Below are positions 1 through 5,320 of a stretch of 5,320 nucleotides of DNA, in pieces. The position numbers were made by a program, and so were the translations under genes. Each line of letters begins with the position of its first letter. Position 1 is the stretch's first letter. The notes beneath the pieces are model-generated. The model was given only the letters and a program-made list of their open reading frames with translations. It made no database searches and was not told the DNA's origin. Origin of the DNA: an uncultured Clostridia bacterium (lineage in GTDB: Bacteria > Bacillota > Clostridia > Oscillospirales > Acutalibacteraceae); NCBI GenBank assembly GCA_947174455.1, contig CAMWIZ010000084.1:1-5320 (forward strand). The letters run 5' to 3'.

Positions 1-1
1 G

Positions 2-1663
2 TATAAGGCAGGTGTAGACTCCGGTGTTTGCCTGCTTGCAGAAGGTGACGGTGTAGTTACAAGCGTCAGTGCCGATATAATTCAGGTTAAGTATGACAAC
101 GGCAGAATTGTTGACCATAAGGTTACAAAGTTCATTCGCTCTAACCAAGGTACTTGTATAAACCAGATTCCTATTGTTTCTCTCGGTCAAAGAGTTACAA
201 AGAATGAGGTTCTTGCAGATGGTCCTGCAACAAAGAACGGTGAGATAAGTCTTGGTAAGAATGCCCTTATCGGCTTTATGACGTGGGAGGGTTACAATTA
301 CGAGGACGCCGTACTTCTTAATGAAAAAATTGTTCGTGATGATGTCTACACATCAATTCACATTGAAGAATATGAAACAGAGGCAAGAGATACGAAGCTT
401 GGTCCTGAGGAAATAACGAGAGAAATTCCGAACGTTGGTGAGGATATGCTCAAAAACCTCGATGAGGACGGTATTATACGTGTTGGTGCAGAGGTTAACA
501 CGGGTGACATTCTTGTCGGTAAGGTTACACCTAAGGGTGAAACAGAGCTTACGGCCGAGGAACGCTTGCTTAGAGCAATCTTCGGTGAAAAGGCGAGGGA
601 GGTAAGAGATACCTCCCTGAGAGTTCCCCACGGTGAATGCGGAACAGTTGTTGACGTTAAGGTATTTACAAGGGAGAACTGCGATGAGCTTCAGCCGGGT
701 GTAAACAAAGTTGTACGCTGCTACTTGGCTCAGAAACGTAAGATTAGCGTCGGCGATAAGATGGCTGGCCGTCATGGTAACAAGGGTGTCGTTTCCCGTA
801 TTTTGCCTGTTGAGGATATGCCGTTCCTGCCGGATGGTACTCCGCTTGACATCGTGCTTAACCCTCTCGGCGTACCTTCCCGTATGAACATCGGTCAGGT
901 GTTGGAGGTTCACCTCGGTTATGCTGCCAAGGCACTGGGCTGGAAGATTATGACGCCTGTATTTGACGGTGCACACGAGGACGACATCTTCGAGGCATTC
1001 AGACAAGCAGGCTACAGTGAGGACGGTAAGACATGGCTGAAGGACGGCAGAACAGGTGAGTATTTTGACAATCCTGTAACTGTGGGTTATATGTACTACC
1101 TAAAGCTTCACCACCTTGTTGATGATAAAATTCACGCACGTTCAACAGGTCCGTACTCTCTCGTTACACAGCAGCCTTTGGGAGGTAAAGCTCAGTTTGG
1201 CGGACAGCGTTTCGGTGAGATGGAAGTTTGGGCACTTGAGGCTTACGGTGCGGCTTACACCTTGCAGGAGATTCTGACGGTTAAGTCTGATGACGTTGTA
1301 GGACGTGTAAAGACATATGAGTCGATAGTTAAGGGTCAGAATATCCCAACACCGGGTATTCCTGAGTCGTTTAAGGTTCTTATCAAGGAACTTCAGTCAC
1401 TTGCTCTTGATATCAGAGTTCTTGACTCCGACGGTGCGGAAATTGACCTTAAGCAGACTTATGAAGAGGACGACGATGTGGGTCTTGTAACAGACGATGA
1501 CACAAGCTTCAGTGAGGACGCTGTTCTTACTGATAAAGATATGGACGGACTTGTTCTTGAAGATGATCCGAGCGACAACAATATGTTTGACGACTCAGGT
1601 TTCTTTGACGGCGATCCTGACGATGATTTCAGCCTTGATGATCTCGGCTTGGATGAACTTTAA
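2..1663 (+). CDS. rpoB: DNA-directed RNA polymerase subunit beta, 3' part (5'-truncated by window edge)
   Basis: This is the C-terminal 553 residues of the beta subunit, which with beta' forms the catalytic cleft of RNA polymerase. The frame is open from base 2, so the ATG at 278 is an internal methionine (start of [10 protein letters not shown]) and not the start codon. Numbering from the first visible codon, I see [10 protein letters not shown], the YNYED active-site segment (residues 98-102), [22 protein letters not shown], and [19 protein letters not shown] at 244-262. K253 and K261 of that block correspond to the E. coli active-site lysines K1065 and K1073. The end has the [20 protein letters not shown] block, which packs against beta'. 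The proteobacterial insertion before the lysine block is absent, as is usual in Firmicutes. The last 78 residues are a highly acidic tail. The rifampicin-binding region lies upstream and is not in the window. rpoC follows after 21 bases, the standard operon order. Identity is certain; only the 5' end is missing. Confidence 0.99.
   Translation, partial: YKAGVDSGVCLLAEGDGVVTSVSADIIQVKYDNGRIVDHKVTKFIRSNQGTCINQIPIVSLGQRVTKNEVLADGPATKNGEISLGKNALIGFMTWEGYNYEDAVLLNEKIVRDDVYTSIHIEEYETEARDTKLGPEEITREIPNVGEDMLKNLDEDGIIRVGAEVNTGDILVGKVTPKGETELTAEERLLRAIFGEKAREVRDTSLRVPHGECGTVVDVKVFTRENCDELQPGVNKVVRCYLAQKRKISVGDKMAGRHGNKGVVSRILPVEDMPFLPDGTPLDIVLNPLGVPSRMNIGQVLEVHLGYAAKALGWKIMTPVFDGAHEDDIFEAFRQAGYSEDGKTWLKDGRTGEYFDNPVTVGYMYYLKLHHLVDDKIHARSTGPYSLVTQQPLGGKAQFGGQRFGEMEVWALEAYGAAYTLQEILTVKSDDVVGRVKTYESIVKGQNIPTPGIPESFKVLIKELQSLALDIRVLDSDGAEIDLKQTYEEDDDVGLVTDDDTSFSEDAVLTDKDMDGLVLEDDPSDNNMFDDSGFFDGDPDDDFSLDDLGLDEL
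1427..1660 (+). other. Acidic C-terminal tail of RpoB
   Basis: This stretch encodes the last 78 residues of beta, after the conserved core ends near [15 protein letters not shown]. Counting from [10 protein letters not shown] to the stop gives 31 Asp or Glu, two Lys and no Arg. Runs of two or three Asp alternate with single Leu, Phe or Met residues (for example [19 protein letters not shown]). It is predicted to be disordered. Acidic beta tails are common in Firmicutes, but their length and sequence vary. No function can be read from the sequence. Confidence 0.85.
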
Positions 1664-1667
1664 TATA

Positions 1668-1676
1668 GAGGGAGGA
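1668..1676 (+). promoter_or_regulatory. Ribosome binding site of rpoC
   Basis: The sequence GAGGGAGGA in the 21-base rpoB-rpoC gap contains a full GGAGG core at 1671-1675, 9 bases before the ATG at 1685. This fixes the rpoC start. The short gap and the lack of any promoter-like or terminator-like sequence point to co-transcription with rpoB and possibly coupled translation. Confidence 0.9.
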
Positions 1677-1684
1677 AAAGAGCT

Positions 1685-4600
1685 ATGGCATTTAATGTTT
1701 TTGATTCAATTAAGATAGGTCTTGCATCCCCTGAGCAGATCAGAAATTGGTCATACGGTGAGGTTAAAAAACCTGAAACTATAAACTACAGAACACTGAA
1801 ACCCGAAAGGGACGGTCTTTTCTGCGAGCGTATCTTCGGACCGCAGAGAGATTGGGAGTGTCACTGCGGTAAGTATAAAAGAATACGCTATAAGGGCAAG
1901 GTTTGTGACGTCTGCGGTGTAGAGGTTACAAGGTCAAGAGTTCGCCGTGAGCGTATAGGACATATTGAGCTCGCTGCTCCTGTTTCTCATATTTGGTACT
2001 TTAAGGGCATTCCGTCAAGAATCGGTCTTATTCTCGACATTTCTCCGAGAATGCTTGAAAAGGTTCTTTACTTTGCTTCATATATAGTAACCGATCCCGG
2101 CGATGCAAGAGAGCTTGTTGAAAAGCAGTTCCTTACAGAACGTGAGTACAGGGATATGAGGGAAAAGTATGAGGATGACTTCAAGGCTGCCATGGGTGCT
2201 GAAGCAATCAAGGAGCTTTTGGAGAAAATAGATCTTGAACAGCTTTCCAAGGAATTAAAGGACGAACTTGTAAATGCAACAGGTCAAAAGAGAGTTCGTA
2301 TAGTTAAGCGACTGGAAGTTGTTGAAGCATTCAGACTTTCGGGCAATCGCCCTGAATGGATGATTCTTGACGCTATTCCGATAATTCCGCCGGATATTCG
2401 TCCTATGGTACAGCTTGACGGCGGTCGTTTTGCGACAAGTGACCTCAATGACCTTTACAGACGTGTTATAAACAGAAATAACAGACTTAGAAAACTGCTT
2501 GAGTTGGAAGCACCGGATATTATTATCAGAAATGAAAAGAGAATGCTTCAAGAGGCAGTTGATGCTTTGATAGACAACGGCAGACGCGGCAGACCTGTTA
2601 CGGGTCCTAACAACAGAGCCTTGAAGTCACTTTCCGATATGCTAAAGGGTAAGCAGGGACGTTTCCGTCAGAACTTGCTCGGTAAGCGTGTTGACTATTC
2701 CGGACGTTCGGTTATAGTTGTAGGTCCTGAGCTGAAAATGTATCAGTGCGGTTTGCCTAAGGAAATGGCTTTGGAGCTGTTTAAGCCGTTTGTTATGAAG
2801 CGTTTGGTTGAAACCAAAAAGGTACAGAACATTAAGGCTGCAAGAAAGGCTGTTGAACGTTCTCGCCCTGAGGTTTGGGACGCACTTGAGGTTGTAATTA
2901 AGGGTCACCCGGTAATGCTCAACCGTGCACCTACACTTCACAGACTTGGTATTCAGGCATTTGAGCCTGTACTGGTAGAGGGCAGAGCGTTGAAGCTTCA
3001 TCCGCTGGTTTGTACTGCCTTCAACGCTGACTTTGACGGCGACCAGATGGCTGTACACGTTCCGCTTTCCGCTGAAGCACAGGCAGAGGCTCGTTTCCTT
3101 ATGCTTGCTTCCAATAACCTGTTGAAGCCGTCCGACGGACGTCCTGTAACCGTTCCTACACAGGATATGGTACTCGGTTCGTATTATCTTACTCTTGATA
3201 AGGACGGAGAGCCGGGCGAGGGCAAGGTATTCAGAAACTTTGACGAGGCTTTGATGGCATATGACACAGGTGTTGTAAGCCTCCATGCAAAAATCAAGGT
3301 TCGCCGTGAGATGGAGATTGACGGAAAGATGAAGTCCGCCATTATAGAAACAACGGTAGGTAAGATTATTTTTAACAGACCTATTCCGCAGGATCTCGGA
3401 TTCATCGACAGAACTAAGGAAGAAAATAAACTTGAGCTTGAAATTGGTTTTCTGGTAGGCAAAAAGCAGCTTGGTAAGATTATAGGAAAGTGCCTTGAGG
3501 TGCACGGTACACAAACAACCTCAAGGGTGCTTGATGATATAAAGTCTCAGGGTTATAAGTACTCAACAAAGGGTGCTATAACAGTTGCCGTTTGCGATGC
3601 TGTAATTCCTCCTGCTAAGAAGGAAATCATTGCTAAGGCAGAAAAAGATGTCGATAAGGTTTACAAGATGTACAACCGTGGTTTGCTTTCCAATAATGAG
3701 AGATATTCGAGAGTTCTTAAAATTTGGGAAAAGGCTACTGATGATGTAACAAGTGCACTTCAGTCAAACCTTGACAGATACAACCCGATTTACATGATGG
3801 CTGATTCAGGTGCCCGTGGTAGTATGAGCCAGATTCGTCAGCTTGCGGGTATGCGTGGACTTATCGCAAATACATCAGGTAAAACAATCGAAATTCCTAT
3901 CAGAGCTAACTACCGTGAGGGTCTTAACATTTTGGAATACTTTATTTCCTCTCGTGGTGCTCGTAAGGGTCTTGCAGATACGGCGTTGCGTACAGCTGAC
4001 TCAGGTTACTTGACAAGACGTCTGGTTGACGTATCTCAGGAGGTTATCATAAGAGAGGACGACTGCGGTACTAAAGCAGGACTGGAAGTTTTTGATATTA
4101 AAGAGGGCAAGCAGCTTATTGAGGACTTGCATGAGCGTTTGATAGGCAGATACCTTGTAGACGACTTTAAAGACTCAAAAACAGGCGAGGTTATCGTATC
4201 TAAGGACGTGATGATGGGTGACGCTGAGGCAAGCAAAATTGTCGAAGCAGGTACTGAAAAAATCCTTATCCGCTCAATTCTCGGCTGCCGTGCTAAACAC
4301 GGTGTCTGCAAAAAGTGCTATGGTTCCAACCTTGCAAACGGTCAGCCTGTTACTATCGGCGAGGCTGTTGGTATTATTGCAGCCCAGTCAATCGGTGAGC
4401 CGGGTACACAGCTTACAATGAGAACGTTCCACACCGGCGGTGTTGCGTCGGCTGAGGATATTACACAGGGTTTGCCCCGTGTTGAAGAACTGTTTGAGGG
4501 ACGTAAACCAAAGCACCTTGCGATTATCAGTGAAATTGACGGTGAGGTTCGCTTTGAAGATATTAAGAATAATAACCATGCTGTTATATTCAATAAGGAA

Positions 4601-5233
4601 ACAGGTGAGGAGAAGTCCTACTTGATTCCGTTCGGCTCAAGAGCTGTTGTTGAGGAAGGTCAGATTATAGCAAAGGGCAGCAAAATAACAGAGGGTGCTG
4701 TTAATCCGCATGACGTTCTTGCTATTCTTGGCCCTGACGATGTACAGAACTACCTCATCCAGGAAGTTCAGCGTACCTATCGTATGCAGGGTGTTGATAT
4801 CAACGATAAGCACATTGAGGTTATTGTTCGTCAGATGATGAAGAAGGTTAGAATTGAGGATGGCGGAGATACTCCGTTCTTCCCGGGAAGCCTTGTTGAT
4901 AAAAACGACCTTTTAACTGCCAACGAGGAAATTCGTGAGCGTATTGAAAAAGGTGAAACGGAACTTAGAGAGGCCACCTATGTACAGCTTCTGCTTGGTA
5001 TTACAAAAGCGTCGTTGGCAACGGATTCGTTCCTGTCAGCAGCTTCATTCCAAGAAACAACAAGAGTTCTAACAGACGCTGCAATCAAGGGCAAGGTTGA
5101 CCCGCTGATTGGTCTTAAAGAGAATGTAATTATAGGTAAGCTTGTTCCTGCAGGTACGGGAATGAACCGCTATAACTCTATTGAATTGGTTGAAACTCAG
5201 TCTGACGAGGATTTTGAAATCGAAGAAGAATAA
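1685..5233 (+). CDS. rpoC: DNA-directed RNA polymerase subunit beta', complete
   Basis: This is the 1182-residue largest subunit of RNA polymerase, which carries the catalytic Mg2+ site. The start is supported by the GGAGG site and by the conserved N-terminus [20 protein letters not shown]. Domains in order: zinc-binding domain with C59, C61, C74 and C77; clamp helices at about 252-296, the main sigma-factor contact; switch 2 around [10 protein letters not shown] (321-330); catalytic loop NADFDGDQM (447-455) with D449, D451 and D453; secondary-channel region; [20 protein letters not shown] (706-725) leading to the F-loop; bridge helix at about 749-784; second zinc site with C794, C868, C875 and C878; and trigger loop with M912, R913 and H916. 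The C-terminal [16 protein letters not shown] block and PAGTGMNRY are intact, followed by a short acidic end. The trigger loop runs straight from [10 protein letters not shown] into [14 protein letters not shown], so the large E. coli insertion (SI3) is absent. The length is close to that of other Firmicutes. All key residues are present, so the protein should be functional. Confidence 0.99.
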   Translation: MAFNVFDSIKIGLASPEQIRNWSYGEVKKPETINYRTLKPERDGLFCERIFGPQRDWECHCGKYKRIRYKGKVCDVCGVEVTRSRVRRERIGHIELAAPVSHIWYFKGIPSRIGLILDISPRMLEKVLYFASYIVTDPGDARELVEKQFLTEREYRDMREKYEDDFKAAMGAEAIKELLEKIDLEQLSKELKDELVNATGQKRVRIVKRLEVVEAFRLSGNRPEWMILDAIPIIPPDIRPMVQLDGGRFATSDLNDLYRRVINRNNRLRKLLELEAPDIIIRNEKRMLQEAVDALIDNGRRGRPVTGPNNRALKSLSDMLKGKQGRFRQNLLGKRVDYSGRSVIVVGPELKMYQCGLPKEMALELFKPFVMKRLVETKKVQNIKAARKAVERSRPEVWDALEVVIKGHPVMLNRAPTLHRLGIQAFEPVLVEGRALKLHPLVCTAFNADFDGDQMAVHVPLSAEAQAEARFLMLASNNLLKPSDGRPVTVPTQDMVLGSYYLTLDKDGEPGEGKVFRNFDEALMAYDTGVVSLHAKIKVRREMEIDGKMKSAIIETTVGKIIFNRPIPQDLGFIDRTKEENKLELEIGFLVGKKQLGKIIGKCLEVHGTQTTSRVLDDIKSQGYKYSTKGAITVAVCDAVIPPAKKEIIAKAEKDVDKVYKMYNRGLLSNNERYSRVLKIWEKATDDVTSALQSNLDRYNPIYMMADSGARGSMSQIRQLAGMRGLIANTSGKTIEIPIRANYREGLNILEYFISSRGARKGLADTALRTADSGYLTRRLVDVSQEVIIREDDCGTKAGLEVFDIKEGKQLIEDLHERLIGRYLVDDFKDSKTGEVIVSKDVMMGDAEASKIVEAGTEKILIRSILGCRAKHGVCKKCYGSNLANGQPVTIGEAVGIIAAQSIGEPGTQLTMRTFHTGGVASAEDITQGLPRVEELFEGRKPKHLAIISEIDGEVRFEDIKNNNHAVIFNKETGEEKSYLIPFGSRAVVEEGQIIAKGSKITEGAVNPHDVLAILGPDDVQNYLIQEVQRTYRMQGVDINDKHIEVIVRQMMKKVRIEDGGDTPFFPGSLVDKNDLLTANEEIRERIEKGETELREATYVQLLLGITKASLATDSFLSAASFQETTRVLTDAAIKGKVDPLIGLKENVIIGKLVPAGTGMNRYNSIELVETQSDEDFEIEEE

Positions 5234-5252
5234 GAAAAATAATATTAAGAGG
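5234..5252. other. Native trailer after rpoC (19 bases)
   Basis: This AT-rich sequence lies between the rpoC stop codon and the start of the adapter match. It contains no recognisable stem-loop terminator, ribosome binding site or gene start. It is the last sequence that can reasonably be assigned to the organism. The exact junction could differ by a base or two. Confidence 0.7.
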
Positions 5253-5320
5253 CTGTATATTATACACATCTCCGAGACCACGAGACGATCATGAATCTCG
5301 TATGAAGTGATAAGGATGAA
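5253..5320 (+). other. Illumina Nextera adapter read-through (assembly contamination)
   Basis: The right end matches, piece by piece and in order, the 3' adapter seen when a Nextera read runs past its insert. Bases 5253-5271 match the 19-base Tn5 mosaic end CTGTCTCTTATACACATCT at 17 positions. Bases 5272-5286 match CCGAGCCCACGAGAC at 14 of 15. Bases 5287-5294 (GATCATGA) occupy the 8-base i7 index slot. Bases 5295-5304 match ATCTCGTATG exactly. Bases 5305-5318 align without gaps to CCGTCTTCTGCTTG at only 6 of 14 positions, followed by AA. Correct order, exact spacing and an index-sized gap make a chance or natural origin very unlikely. It is not a gene or a transposon end and should be trimmed. 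Confidence 0.96.

Noticed and set aside
353..1006. 217-codon open frame on the minus strand inside rpoB.
   Set aside because: It is fully antisense to conserved beta sequence, with no supporting ribosome binding site or recognisable domain.
278..1663. rpoB starting at the ATG at 278.
   Set aside because: The same frame is open back to base 2 and encodes conserved beta sequence (including [10 protein letters not shown]), so the ATG is an internal methionine of a truncated gene.
1497..1718. Small + strand frame bridging the rpoB end and rpoC start.
   Set aside because: It is an out-of-frame reading of the repetitive Asp-rich tail codons and overlaps both real genes. The GGAGG site is spaced for the rpoC ATG.
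2642..3514. 290-codon open frame on the minus strand inside rpoC.
   Set aside because: It lies entirely antisense to highly conserved beta' coding sequence, including the catalytic loop, and its translation resembles no family I recognise. It is a shadow of codon bias on the other strand.
5234..5252. Possible transcription terminator after rpoC.
   Set aside because: There is no GC-rich stem followed by a T-run. Only a weak AATATT palindrome is present, and the native sequence stops too soon to judge.
5253..5271. Possible Tn5/IS50 transposon end, or a natural inverted repeat, after rpoC.
   Set aside because: The 19-base mosaic-end match is followed directly by the synthetic adapter arm, an index-length gap and the P7 arm. 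That arrangement exists only in sequencing libraries, and no transposase or partner repeat is present.
5069..5281. 70-codon minus-strand frame at the right end.
   Set aside because: It begins inside the adapter sequence and runs antisense to the rpoC C-terminus, so it is an artefact.

Overview
The window is a piece of the bacterial RNA polymerase operon. It holds the 3' part of rpoB (beta subunit, cut by the left edge), a 21-base gap with a strong ribosome binding site, and a complete rpoC (beta' subunit). Both genes are on the + strand, open throughout, with no frameshift, intein or intron. Together they supply most of the RNA polymerase active centre: the beta lysines near the active site, and the beta' catalytic aspartates, bridge helix and trigger loop.

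The organism looks like a Firmicute (Bacillota) of the class Clostridia, probably in or near the Oscillospiraceae/Ruminococcaceae. Four things suggest this: the 1182-residue beta' has no large insertion in the trigger loop; beta lacks the proteobacterial insertion; the beta' N-terminus ([20 protein letters not shown], then a [10 protein letters not shown] zinc-finger start) is of clostridial type; and rpoC has a GGAGG ribosome binding site. By eye the base composition is moderate in GC. The family-level placement is an inference from remembered homologues, not from a search.

Layout: 2-1663 is rpoB without its N-terminal part, ending in a strongly acidic tail. 1664-1684 is the intergenic gap with the ribosome binding site. 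1685-5233 is rpoC. 5234-5252 is the last apparently native sequence. 5253-5320 is not biological: it matches the Illumina Nextera (Tn5 mosaic-end) read-through adapter, followed by an 8-base index slot and a decaying copy of the P7 end. Whatever lies downstream of rpoC in the genome is therefore not in this window.

I found no previously undescribed biological system. The points worth a second look are the adapter contamination at the right end, its biased mismatch pattern, the long acidic tail on beta, and an arginine at the beta' position known to influence fidaxomicin sensitivity.
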